Below are positions 1-6,123 of a stretch of 10,248 bases of DNA, in pieces. The notes under the pieces were generated by a model. That model saw nothing but the letters and a program-made list of their open reading frames with translations. It made no database searches and was not told the origin of the DNA. The first letter of the stretch is position 1. Every line of letters begins with the position of its first letter. Source of the DNA: DATKKM01 sp035542855 (lineage in GTDB: Bacteria > Chloroflexota > Dehalococcoidia > SM23-28-2 > RBG-16-64-32); assembly GCA_035542855.1 (NCBI GenBank), contig DATKKM010000078.1:1-10248 (forward strand), in the 5' to 3' direction. Both the position numbers and the translations under genes were made by a program.

Positions 1-752
1 ATCGCCTGCCCATGCAGGTCCTGCTCCGAGATCGACCAGCGGTACTCCGCCGTTACGTCGACAAGCGTCGCGCCCGCCTTCGCGGCGAAATCGCGGACCA
101 CGTTCGCCGCTTCCGGGTAGCGCTGCGGCGCCAGCACAGCCGTGCAGTCCCGCGTGATGATCGCCGCCTTCTCCGCCGCAATCTGCTCGATGCGGTCGCC
201 GAGGATCGCCGTGTGCTCGTAGGAGAGCGGCGTGATCACGGCCACGTCCTTCGCCGCGAAGACGTTGGTGCTGTCCAGCCGGCCGCCGAGCCCGACCTCG
301 ATCACCTGTGCCTCAGCTCCGGCCTCCCGGAAGGCGACGAACGCCATCGCCGTCAGCAGGTCGAATGTCACAAAGCGGCGCTCCCCGATCGCCACGCGCT
401 CCGCCTCGATAGCCGGCTGCAGCTCGCTCACCAGCCGCGCGAACTCCTCGCGCGCTATCGGCTCGCCGCCGACGCGGATGCGTTCCGTGTAATCGTGCAG
501 GTGCGGGCTGGTGAACATGCCGGTCCTTAGGCCAGGCGCCCGCAGCATCGACTCGATCATCGCCGAGACGCTGCCCTTGCCCTTCGAGCCGGCGACATGC
601 ACGGTCAGCCGGCCGAGGTGCGGATCGCCGAGGCGGCGCAGCAGCGAGAGCACTGGCGCCACGTCCGGGCGCTCCTGGAAACGGCCGGACGTCTCGAAGT
701 CGGCGAAGGACAAAAGGTACTGAACGGCCAAGTCGTAGTCCACATCCGTCAT
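1..752 (-). CDS. folC: Bifunctional folylpolyglutamate/dihydrofolate synthase, N-terminal part (cut by window edge)
   Basis: This Mur-ligase-family enzyme adds glutamate to (dihydro)folate using ATP in the cytoplasm, which retains folates and primes one-carbon metabolism. About 250 residues are visible. The P-loop is GSKGKGS at residues 55-61; FolC usually has GTNGKGS, but the SKGKGS form still holds the lysine. The folate-binding signature TSPHLHDYTERIRV lies at 81-94, EVGLGGRLDSTNV at 152-164, and EHTAILGDRIEQIAAEKAAII at about 179-199 with the lysine expected to be carbamylated. The C-terminal ligase domain lies beyond position 1. The start is either ATG at 752 or an in-frame ATG at 764 (adding MPRK); neither has a clear Shine-Dalgarno. 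The gene is divergent from the plus-strand gene at 868, so both promoters share a spacer of about 100 bp. Family assignment is firm; whether it has both activities cannot be told from this part. Confidence 0.93.
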   Translation of the reverse strand, partial: MTDVDYDLAVQYLLSFADFETSGRFQERPDVAPVLSLLRRLGDPHLGRLTVHVAGSKGKGSVSAMIESMLRAPGLRTGMFTSPHLHDYTERIRVGGEPIAREEFARLVSELQPAIEAERVAIGERRFVTFDLLTAMAFVAFREAGAEAQVIEVGLGGRLDSTNVFAAKDVAVITPLSYEHTAILGDRIEQIAAEKAAIITRDCTAVLAPQRYPEAANVVRDFAAKAGATLVDVTAEYRWSISEQDLHGQA

Positions 753-788
753 TTTACGGGGCATTCACATCTACGTATGGCGTTCCGA

Positions 789-818
789 TTGACTTTTGGC
801 CACATGGCGGGGTTCAAT
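789..818 (+). promoter_or_regulatory. Weak candidate promoter for the 149-residue ORF
   Basis: TTGACT (789-794) resembles the -35 box, and TTCAAT (813-818) matches four of six -10 positions, with an 18-bp spacer. It lies in the divergent spacer, about 50 bp before the gene. The match is only moderate. Confidence 0.3.
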
Positions 819-855
819 GACTTTCGAAAGGCGACAAACCGCATAGCACCCCCTC

Positions 856-861
856 AGGAGG
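856..861 (+). promoter_or_regulatory. Ribosome binding site of the 149-residue ORF
   Basis: AGGAGG lies six bases before the ATG at 868. It is close to a perfect Shine-Dalgarno and fixes the start codon. Neighbouring CCCT (851-854) could pair with AGGG (859-862) and weakly mask it. Confidence 0.7.
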
Positions 862-867
862 GCGATT

Positions 868-1317
868 ATGGCTACCTCCACCCGCGAAACAGCCACCAAC
901 CGGCTGTTCGATTCCGTTATCGAGCGCCAGGCGGCGATTTACGACGCTCTCCGCAGCGCGACAGACCGCTACCACCGCTTCAACCGCAGCGTCCTCGAAG
1001 GCTACCGCCAGTCGACTGCTGACTGGACGGAAGTCGGCCGGCGCTGGCTGACGAACCCCACCGACGTCCTTGGCGTCTACGAGGCTGCCTCCGAGGCGCT
1101 GGGCAACGGCCAGGCCCGCACGCTGGCCCTGGCCCGCGAGTGGCTGGAAGACCGCCTCGAGGCCCAGCGCGAGACCCGCGAGTCCTTCCGCAAGGGCTTC
1201 GGAGACGTGCGTGAGGCCGTGGAGCGCGCCCGGGCGGATGCCCCGGAGTTCTTCCGGCGCGGCTTCCGCCGCGGCACCGCCAACGGCCGCGAAGAGAAGG
1301 CCGCGAAAGAGGCGTAG
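868..1317 (+). CDS. Uncharacterised helical protein, phasin-like in character
   Basis: I do not recognise this family. The 149-residue product has no cysteine, no signal peptide and no membrane segment. It appears almost wholly alpha-helical and rich in charged residues: helices at about 5-60, a break at the NPTD turn (63-66), then helices at about 67-135. The tail is basic then acidic (RRGFRRGTANGREEKAAKEA). Amphipathic charge patterning such as ALAREWLEDRLEAQRETRES suggests a coiled coil or surface-binding protein. In size and composition it resembles phasins (polyhydroxyalkanoate granule coat proteins), but I see no diagnostic motif, so this is only analogy. The start is well set by AGGAGG. 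It stands alone, divergent from folC and convergent with the agmatinase-family gene. Codon use is GC-rich like the neighbours, which supports real coding. A GC-rich open frame on the opposite strand (814-1383) looks like its shadow. Confidence 0.72.
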   Translation: MATSTRETATNRLFDSVIERQAAIYDALRSATDRYHRFNRSVLEGYRQSTADWTEVGRRWLTNPTDVLGVYEAASEALGNGQARTLALAREWLEDRLEAQRETRESFRKGFGDVREAVERARADAPEFFRRGFRRGTANGREEKAAKEA

Positions 1318-1370
1318 GAAGCGTAACTGCAGGCCTTCAGACCCGCGAGGCGCCAAGGTGCAAGCGTAGC

Positions 1371-1390
1371 AGCGGAGCTTCAACTCCGCT
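1371..1390. terminator. Hairpin between convergent genes
   Basis: AGCGGAG (1371-1377) pairs with CTCCGCT (1384-1390) across a six-base loop, giving a perfect 7-bp stem. It sits between the 149-residue gene (ending 1317) and the end of the agmatinase-family gene (1450), where a bidirectional terminator is expected. No T-run follows on either strand. It may therefore be part of the adjoining repeat rather than an intrinsic terminator. Confidence 0.45.
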
Positions 1391-1444
1391 CATCCTGAGC
1401 CTGTCGAAGGACCCCCCCTAGGGCCGGCTGAGCCTGCCGAAGCC
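1391..1444. repeat. Two copies of an intergenic CTGAGCCTGYCGAAG repeat
   Basis: CTGAGCCTGTCGAAG occurs at 1395-1409 and a one-mismatch copy, CTGAGCCTGCCGAAG, at 1429-1443, 34 bp apart. The longer context of the first copy (CATCCTGAGCCTGTCGAAGG) is a motif I recall as a common intergenic repeat in several bacterial phyla. It adjoins the hairpin at 1371-1390, and the two together may form one repeat unit. Its function is unknown. Confidence 0.6.
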
Positions 1445-1449
1445 GTAGC

Positions 1450-2322
1450 CTACTCCCGCAGAGCCAGCCCGATCAGCCGGTACGTCAGCTTCGCCGCCAT
1501 TTGCGACGCCGCGCGCGGCCCCAGCTGCGGCGCCAGCTCCGTGACGTCGAAGCCGACAATGCGCCGCGTTTCCGCCACCGTCGCCAGCAGCTCCGAAACC
1601 TCGTCCCAGTGCAGCCCGCCCGGCTCCGGCGTCCCCACCGCCGGCATCACAGACGAGTCCAGCGCGTCCAGGTCGAACGTCACGTAGACGTTCTCCGATA
1701 GCCTGTCCGCGATCCCCTTCGGCCCCAGCGCCCGGTACTCGCTCGGCGAGAAGAACGGCAGCCCCTGCGCGCGGATCTCCTCCGCCTCCTCGCGCTCAGC
1801 GCTGCGCAGGCCCACCTGCACAACCGGCGCCACTTCTGAGATGCGCTTCAGCGTGCAGGCGTGGTTGTAGGGCGAGTCCAGGTACTCCTCGCGGAAGTCC
1901 GCGTTGGCGTCGAAAGCCAGCACCGAGACGTTCGGCAGCCTCCTGGCGTGCGCCCTCGCCGCGCCGACGGCCACCGTGTGCTCGCCGCCCAGCGTGACCA
2001 CGAACTTCCCGGCGTCGATCTGCTCCCCGACAACGGACTCGATGCGGTCGATCATCGCCGCCGCGTCGCCGGTGTGCACCGCCAGCTCCGGCAGCGTGTG
2101 GATGCCCAGCCGGTACGGCTCCATGTCGATGCCGATGTCGTACAGCTCCATGTTGCCCGAAGCCTCGATAATCGCCCAGGGACCCTCGCGGGAGCCCACC
2201 CAGCCGGACGCCGTGCTGTCATACGGCACCGGCACCACGACGACGCGTGCCCGCTCGTAGTTCGAGTCTTCATCCTCCAGCCAGGCGAAGTTGCGGCGGG
2301 GTGTGAACCGCTCGTCAGGCAT
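1450..2322 (-). CDS. speB: Agmatinase-family ureohydrolase with altered metal motif
   Basis: Agmatinases hydrolyse agmatine to putrescine and urea with two Mn(II) ions; this is the likely role here, in the cytoplasm. The 290-residue product has the family length and order of motifs: GGEHT (113-117, metal ligand H115), FDANADFREEY (137-147), YNHAC (152-156), FDLDALDSSVMP (216-227, ligands D217 and D219), GTPEPGGL (230-237) and FDVTEL (258-263). The oddity is DANAD where the family has DAHxD: the second-metal histidine is Asn140 (codon AAC). The start ATG at 2322 has GGCGGAGA about 8-10 bases upstream and overlaps the end of the acetyltransferase gene by 8 bp, suggesting translational coupling. 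It is the last gene of an operon with speD and a deoxyhypusine-synthase-like gene, which supports a polyamine role. Arginase, guanidinobutyrase or another ureohydrolase activity is possible, and the Asn could mean reduced or changed activity. Confidence 0.85.
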   Translation of the reverse strand: MPDERFTPRRNFAWLEDEDSNYERARVVVVPVPYDSTASGWVGSREGPWAIIEASGNMELYDIGIDMEPYRLGIHTLPELAVHTGDAAAMIDRIESVVGEQIDAGKFVVTLGGEHTVAVGAARAHARRLPNVSVLAFDANADFREEYLDSPYNHACTLKRISEVAPVVQVGLRSAEREEAEEIRAQGLPFFSPSEYRALGPKGIADRLSENVYVTFDLDALDSSVMPAVGTPEPGGLHWDEVSELLATVAETRRIVGFDVTELAPQLGPRAASQMAAKLTYRLIGLALRE

Positions 2323-3085
2323 CGGCTGTCTCCGCCGGATAGTAGGTCACGTATTCGCCGATGACGTCGAAGCCGAGCCGCTCGTACACGGGCCGGCCAA
2401 GGGGCGAGGCCTGCAGGCAAACCAGGTCGCACCCGCGCGCCAGTCCTTCGGCGATCGCCGCGCGAACGATCGCCTCGCCGTTGCCTTTGCGTCTCGACTC
2501 CTGCACCGTGCCTACATAGTACAGTCCAGCGACGCCTCCATGGACAACGAGCTGCGACGATGCGACGGCGACGTCACCCTCGTACCCGACCCACGCGGCA
2601 AAGTCAGGCTCACCCAGCAACCTGGCCGTAAACACGTGGCCTAGGTCGTTCGCCGGCCAATCGAAAGACTCCGCGACAACCAGCACGTGGTCCGCCAGCG
2701 TGCGCTCATCGGCCACGCGCTCGATACGGAGCGTCGTCTCCCGGCCGGGCGGCAGGACGCCCGTGAACGTCATCGTCGGAATCTCGCCGCGCCGCTCCAG
2801 GCCGGCGGCCTCCACCGTTTCGCGGACGGCGTCGTTCAACTCGCCGCGCAGGCGAAGGCGAAAGTGGCCGCCGTTAGGCTCGTACCACGAAATCGCCTCC
2901 CGCAGGGCACCCGGATCTAGATCGGACGACGTGACGATTATCTGGTTGAACGAACGCTGACCCGCCGCGCAGCCAACGGCCAGTATCCCCCGGTCACGTC
3001 GCGTCCAGCCGCCTTCCGCCGCCGCGGCCCACGTCTCGCAGGAACGGAAGAGTACGGGCTCGAGAGCTTCGTGCGTGCGGTCCAA
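2315..3085 (-). CDS. GNAT-family N-acetyltransferase
   Basis: GNAT enzymes transfer an acyl group from acyl-CoA to an amine. The 256-residue product has a C-terminal GNAT core at about 118-250. Motif A is VGTVQESRRKGNGEAIV (191-207), with the R-x-x-G-x-G pyrophosphate loop as RRKGNG (198-203). A later PVYERLGFDVIGEYVTYY segment (232-249) is the typical last beta strands. Residues 1-115 form an extra N-terminal region that may be a degenerate GNAT-like domain, as in some actinobacterial and Chloroflexota proteins. The predicted start is TTG at 3085, 13 bp after the DHS-like gene's stop, with no clear Shine-Dalgarno, so the exact start is uncertain. Its position between polyamine genes suggests an amine such as a polyamine as acceptor, but the substrate cannot be read from the sequence. 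Confidence 0.85.
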   Translation of the reverse strand: MDRTHEALEPVLFRSCETWAAAAEGGWTRRDRGILAVGCAAGQRSFNQIIVTSSDLDPGALREAISWYEPNGGHFRLRLRGELNDAVRETVEAAGLERRGEIPTMTFTGVLPPGRETTLRIERVADERTLADHVLVVAESFDWPANDLGHVFTARLLGEPDFAAWVGYEGDVAVASSQLVVHGGVAGLYYVGTVQESRRKGNGEAIVRAAIAEGLARGCDLVCLQASPLGRPVYERLGFDVIGEYVTYYPAETADA

Positions 3086-3098
3086 TTGGTTGAGCCGG

Positions 3099-4172
3099 CT
3101 AGTTGGCCGCCGGCCGGGCCATCATCTTGTCGGCGTAGTCCCACTGCAGCTCCGGCAGGCGGCGCCCCTCGGCCGCCTTGCGCTCGGCAAGCGCGCCGAT
3201 GATCAGGGGCAGCGCGACCGTCGCCTCCACATTCACGGTGGCGAAACGGGCGTCGGCGGCGATCTTGCGCCAGGACTGCGCCTCTTCGAAAGTGCAGCCG
3301 CTGAGGCCGCCCCACTGCGGCTGGTCCATCGTGATCTGGATGCCGTAGGAGTGGCCAGGGGGGTCGCGGTCGAAGAGATAGCAGGCGGCGCCGGACTGTT
3401 GGATGAAGTTCTTTGGGGTTCCGCCGCCCACGTAGATCACCGCGCTCTTGTTGGCCGTGATCGACATGTGGACCAGCTCCAGCACATCGCCGATGACGTC
3501 GAAGACGATGTTCTTGCCCCGCAGGCGGGCCTCGGCGACGGCAAGGCCGTGCACGCTGTCCCCGAAAGCCGGACAGTACACCGGGACGCCGGCCTTCGCC
3601 GCCGCCGTGAGGATGCCCTCCTCCTGTGCGATCGGCGCCATCGCCTTCCCGAACAGCGAGAAGTACTCGCGGGTCGTGTAGGGCCGGTCGCCCTCCAGCG
3701 TCATCGCGAACTCAGTGCAGAACCGCTCCCCGCGCGAGAACTCGTGCTCCGGCGCAAGGACGTCGTAGAAGCGGACGACACGCAGCTCCCCGAGGCGTAT
3801 GTCGTCGCCTTCGGGGTCGGTCTGGCCGTGCTTGAAGCCCAGCGTCTCGTAAACGTCGTGGTAGAGGTTGGCGCCGGTGCTGACCAGCACATCGATCATC
3901 CGGTTCTGGATCATGTGCACGATGATCGGGCGCATCCCGGCCGGCACCATCGCCCCGGACAGCCCGAAGAAGATCGTCGCCTCGTCCTTGAGGGCAGCCT
4001 CCCAGATCCGCGTCGCAATGCCCAGGTTCCGCGCCTGGAACGCAGTCGCGGTCATCCTCTCGACGGTCTGGCCCGCAGTGAGGCCGGGCGTTATGTCGAA
4101 CGGAATCAGCGGATCGGAGCCCGGGGCGGCCTCTACCTCGCCGCCCGCGCGGGGGTTATGGTCGTGGTGCAT
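3099..4172 (-). CDS. Bacterial deoxyhypusine-synthase-like enzyme (probable homospermidine synthase)
   Basis: Deoxyhypusine synthase moves the aminobutyl group of spermidine, with NAD, to a lysine of eIF5A. Bacteria have no eIF5A, and some bacterial homologues are reported to make homospermidine instead (SpeY type), so that is the favoured role. The 357-residue product is close to the eukaryotic length of about 369. Recognisable regions are FFGLSGAMVPAGMRPII (68-84), DVLVSTGANLYHDVYETLG (94-112), GVPVYCPAFGDSVHG (195-209), VIYVGGGTPKNFIQQ (245-259) and CTFEEAQSWRKI (293-304). K303 in SWRKI matches the catalytic lysine that forms the enzyme imine intermediate. PKNF replaces the KHH of eukaryotic enzymes, which probably changes the amine site. 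The ATG at 4172 lies 3 bp after the speD stop, so it is probably translated by coupling; a GAGGAG is about 20 bases away, too far to be ideal. It is the second gene of the speD operon. Confidence 0.88.
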   Translation of the reverse strand: MHHDHNPRAGGEVEAAPGSDPLIPFDITPGLTAGQTVERMTATAFQARNLGIATRIWEAALKDEATIFFGLSGAMVPAGMRPIIVHMIQNRMIDVLVSTGANLYHDVYETLGFKHGQTDPEGDDIRLGELRVVRFYDVLAPEHEFSRGERFCTEFAMTLEGDRPYTTREYFSLFGKAMAPIAQEEGILTAAAKAGVPVYCPAFGDSVHGLAVAEARLRGKNIVFDVIGDVLELVHMSITANKSAVIYVGGGTPKNFIQQSGAACYLFDRDPPGHSYGIQITMDQPQWGGLSGCTFEEAQSWRKIAADARFATVNVEATVALPLIIGALAERKAAEGRRLPELQWDYADKMMARPAAN

Positions 4173-4175
4173 GGT

Positions 4176-4565
4176 TTAGACGGCGGCCGCGGTCTCCTCG
4201 CGTGGCGGGGAGCTAAACGGCTCCAGGTTGCGCGGGATGGACTGGATGTCCATATCGCGCAGGGAGAAGCGCTTCTTGATCTCGTCGATCACAGGCTGGG
4301 CGTCGAAGTCCTTACAGGAGAAGACGTCCGCCCAGACCAGCTTGCGCTCCGGGAACGTGTGCATCGAAATGTGGCTCTCGGCGATCATCACGAACCCCGA
4401 GACGCCCCAGTCTTCCGGCTTGCTGCCGGTGTAGCGGAGAACGTACGGCTGCGTGATCTTGGTCATGCCCATCATTTCGGGGACCTGGTCCAGGATCACG
4501 CGAACGACGTTTTCATCCGCGAGCTGGTCCGGATCACCTCCGTATCCGTCAATGATGACGTGCAT
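4176..4565 (-). CDS. speD: S-adenosylmethionine decarboxylase proenzyme
   Basis: SpeD decarboxylates S-adenosylmethionine to give the aminopropyl donor for spermidine. The 129-residue product has the short bacterial/archaeal class 1B length. Self-cleavage is expected between E63 and S64 in AESHISMHTFPE (62-73); S64 then becomes the pyruvoyl cofactor, leaving a 63-residue beta chain and a 66-residue alpha chain. H69 (in HTFPE) and C84 (in ADVFSC) match the processing histidine and the catalytic cysteine. Everything needed for activity is visible. The ATG at 4565 has a strong GAGGAGG upstream. It is the first gene of the four-gene polyamine operon. No spermidine synthase (SpeE) gene lies in the window, so the aminopropyl transfer must be encoded elsewhere or be done differently. 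Confidence 0.95.
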   Translation of the reverse strand: MHVIIDGYGGDPDQLADENVVRVILDQVPEMMGMTKITQPYVLRYTGSKPEDWGVSGFVMIAESHISMHTFPERKLVWADVFSCKDFDAQPVIDEIKKRFSLRDMDIQSIPRNLEPFSSPPREETAAAV

Positions 4566-4573
4566 AGCAAATC

Positions 4574-4580
4574 CCTCCTC
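4574..4580 (-). promoter_or_regulatory. Ribosome binding site of speD
   Basis: On the minus strand GAGGAGG lies eight bases before the speD ATG. It is a strong Shine-Dalgarno and fixes the start of the operon's first gene. Confidence 0.75.
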
Positions 4581-4751
4581 GGGAAGTTTGTACGGCCGTT
4601 TCCGCCGAAGCGAGACGTACCGGGGAGAGACGCCATCCGCTTACGCGAATGACTATTCCGTTTTATCAAGCGTGAATGTTAACAGGAGCAGACCGGGCCA
4701 GCAAAGATTATCCGGGACAATCCTTGACCGAATCGTGCTAATACGGAATGA
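4581..4751 (-). other. speD leader/promoter spacer
   Basis: No gene is visible in this 170-bp stretch, which is more AT-rich than its surroundings. It must hold the promoter of the speD operon. The best minus-strand candidate I see is TTGCTG (4704-4699) and TAACAT (4681-4676) with a 17-bp spacer, each matching only four of six positions. I see no known riboswitch. Confidence 0.35.
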
Positions 4752-4771
4752 GGGCGCGCTTTCGCACGCCC
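4752..4771 (-). terminator. GAAA-tetraloop hairpin, probable terminator
   Basis: Read on the minus strand, GGGCGTGC, a GAAA loop and GCGCGCCC form an 8-bp stem with one G-U pair. On the plus strand the same position is a C-A mismatch, so the structure favours minus-strand RNA. It lies after the 35-residue ORF (ending 4864) and before the speD leader, so it probably ends the upstream transcript. The following bases (TCATTCCGTATT) are only moderately T-rich. Confidence 0.5.
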
Positions 4772-4830
4772 CCAGCATGAATTCTCTTCTATTCTCTGGT
4801 TAAAGCGGGTTTTCTCGCCCCAGTACAGCC

Positions 4831-4849
4831 CCTCGGAGAACCCTCCGGG
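4831..4849. repeat. Small inverted repeat after the 35-residue ORF
   Basis: CGGAG (4834-4838) and CTCCG (4843-4847) flank the loop AACC. A wobble and one more pair extend the stem on the plus strand. It could add to termination of the minus-strand unit, but there is no T-run. Confidence 0.25.
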
Positions 4850-4863
4850 CGGGCCGAATTACC

Positions 4864-4971
4864 TCACTGCGACGCCGCCGCCAGCAGGCCCAGGTAAGCG
4901 AAGACCGAACCGGCCATCAACAGGATGTCCACACGATGTGCACCGAGCGCACTCAAAACCGCTCGCAGCAT
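4864..4971 (-). CDS. Small 35-residue single-pass membrane peptide
   Basis: The ATG at 4971 opens a 35-codon frame ending TGA at 4864. The peptide starts MLRAVLSALGAHRVD, with basic residues, and continues into a hydrophobic stretch ILLMAGSVFAYLGLLAAA (16-33) long enough for one membrane helix. A near-perfect GGAGGG lies eight bases before the ATG, which is the main reason to believe it. Third codon positions are mostly G or C, like the neighbours. It sits about 120 bp downstream of holB on the same strand, and a hairpin at 4752-4771 could end its transcript. I do not recognise it. A longer in-frame reading that runs back into holB in another frame is a shadow. Its function is unknown; peptides of this type often bind a larger membrane protein. 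Confidence 0.5.
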   Translation of the reverse strand: MLRAVLSALGAHRVDILLMAGSVFAYLGLLAAASQ

Positions 4972-4979
4972 GATCGCTA

Positions 4980-4985
4980 CCCTCC
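4980..4985 (-). promoter_or_regulatory. Ribosome binding site of the 35-residue membrane peptide
   Basis: GGAGGG on the minus strand, eight bases before the ATG at 4971. It decides the start of this short gene and argues that the gene is translated. Confidence 0.55.
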
Positions 4986-5090
4986 GATCACTTGCATGCA
5001 GGCCCCCCTGGCCTACCCCTGATCGCGCCAGTATCGCGCGCCCGGGTGAATAGAGCAGTGAAGAGCGGCGCCCTCCCGGTGAACCGATGG

Positions 5091-6122
5091 TCAAAGTTGG
5101 CGAGCGCGGGACAGCGCCCTGCCCGGAACCGCCAGCATCAGCGCGTCCAGCGCAATGCGTGACTGCACGTTCTCGGCCAGGTAACCGCGGGTATCGATGA
5201 TCGCCTGCACGAAGCGCGCGACCTCGGCGCGGTCGCATTCGCCGGCGTCGGCCTGGAGCGACGCGGTCTCGTCCACGTTGGCGATCGACTCGCCTGCCCC
5301 GGACGCCGCCAGCAGCACGTCTCGCCACCAGCCCGCCCACTCGTCCAGCTGGCGCATGACGGGCTCGCGGTCCCGCTTGAACGCCTCCGACAGCTTCTCG
5401 GCCAGGTCAAGCCGGTCGGCCAACGGCAGCCTTGGCAGCTCGCGCGCCACACCCAATGATTCATTCCGGCGCTCGAGCAGGCGCGGACTCGCCGCCGCTT
5501 CCAGCGCCCAACCGGGACGCCCTCCGGACAGCCGGGCCAGCAGCCGCGCCCTTTCGCCTTCGACTCCCTGCGCGACAAGTGCAGCCTCGATCTCGCTCGC
5601 CGGGACCAGGCGGAACTCGATGCGCCTGCAGCGGGAGCGGACCGTCTCCAGCAGGCGCTCTTCGTTGCCGGCAATCAGCACGAACACGGCGTTCGGCGGC
5701 GGCTCCTCCAGCGTCTTCAGAAAGGCGTTCTGCGCCCCGTCCGACATCGCGTCCGCCGGATCGATGACCACGACGCGTGTCCTGCCCTCATACGGTGCGA
5801 GCGCGACGGCCGCCTCCATTTCCCGCACCTGCTCTACGCTGATCGCCTTGCGGACAGCGCCCTCCGCATCTGTAGCTATCGTCAGCGTCTGCACGTCCGC
5901 ATGGATGCCGCCTTCTATCCGCCGGCACGGCGCGCACTCCCCGCAGGGAGGTTCGGCGCCGGTGCAGTTCAGCGCCTGGGCCAGGCGTTTCGCCGCTGCG
6001 GCGCGGCCCGTGCCGTCCGGGCCCGCGAAGAGGTACGCGTGGTTCGCGGCGCCACCCGCCAGGCCGGCTTGCAGGGCCCGCACGGCGCGCTCGTTGCCGA
6101 TCAGGTCCCAGTGCGGATCCAC
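5091..6122 (-). CDS. holB: DNA polymerase III subunit delta'
   Basis: Delta' is part of the clamp-loader complex that opens the beta sliding clamp and puts it on primed DNA. The 343-residue product starts in the usual way (MDPHWDLIGNERAVRALQ) and keeps NHAYLFAGPDGTGR (27-40). This is a degenerate Walker A with Arg for the lysine, as expected because delta' is not the ATPase subunit. A zinc module has C53, C60, C63 and C66. LKTLEEPPPNAVFVLIA (135-151) and VRSRCRRIEF (161-170) follow; the SRC (163-165) is the arginine-finger motif acting on a neighbouring ATPase subunit. The start is GTG at 6122, one base after the stop of the PPOX gene, so translation is probably coupled. Confusion with DnaX is unlikely because of the length and the broken P-loop. 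The usual partner tmk is not beside it. Confidence 0.93.
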   Translation of the reverse strand: MDPHWDLIGNERAVRALQAGLAGGAANHAYLFAGPDGTGRAAAAKRLAQALNCTGAEPPCGECAPCRRIEGGIHADVQTLTIATDAEGAVRKAISVEQVREMEAAVALAPYEGRTRVVVIDPADAMSDGAQNAFLKTLEEPPPNAVFVLIAGNEERLLETVRSRCRRIEFRLVPASEIEAALVAQGVEGERARLLARLSGGRPGWALEAAASPRLLERRNESLGVARELPRLPLADRLDLAEKLSEAFKRDREPVMRQLDEWAGWWRDVLLAASGAGESIANVDETASLQADAGECDRAEVARFVQAIIDTRGYLAENVQSRIALDALMLAVPGRALSRARQL

Positions 6123-6123
6123 G

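Noticed and set aside
12..530. A 172-codon plus-strand frame at the window start
   Set aside because: The minus strand here codes the conserved N-terminal part of FolC, so the plus frame is a shadow.
814..1383. A 189-codon minus-strand frame opposite the 149-residue gene
   Set aside because: It has no good ribosome binding site and would run through the shared folC spacer. The plus frame has AGGAGG at ideal spacing.
3075..4652. A 525-codon open frame on the plus strand across the DHS-like and speD genes
   Set aside because: It is an antisense shadow of two clear enzyme genes in GC-rich DNA. Its translation is a low-complexity mix of R, G, A, L, V and D without any family motif.
4581..4751. 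A riboswitch upstream of speD
   Set aside because: I looked for a SAM-type leader but could not recognise any conserved riboswitch core. Only the GNRA hairpin stands out, and it fits a terminator.
4864..5340. A 158-codon minus-strand frame that includes the 35-residue peptide
   Set aside because: Its first part overlaps holB in another frame and is arginine-rich shadow. Only the last 35 codons have their own ATG and ribosome binding site.
5091..6122. The broken Walker A in holB as a pseudogene sign
   Set aside because: Delta' subunits commonly lack a working P-loop. The frame is intact and the SRC motif is kept.
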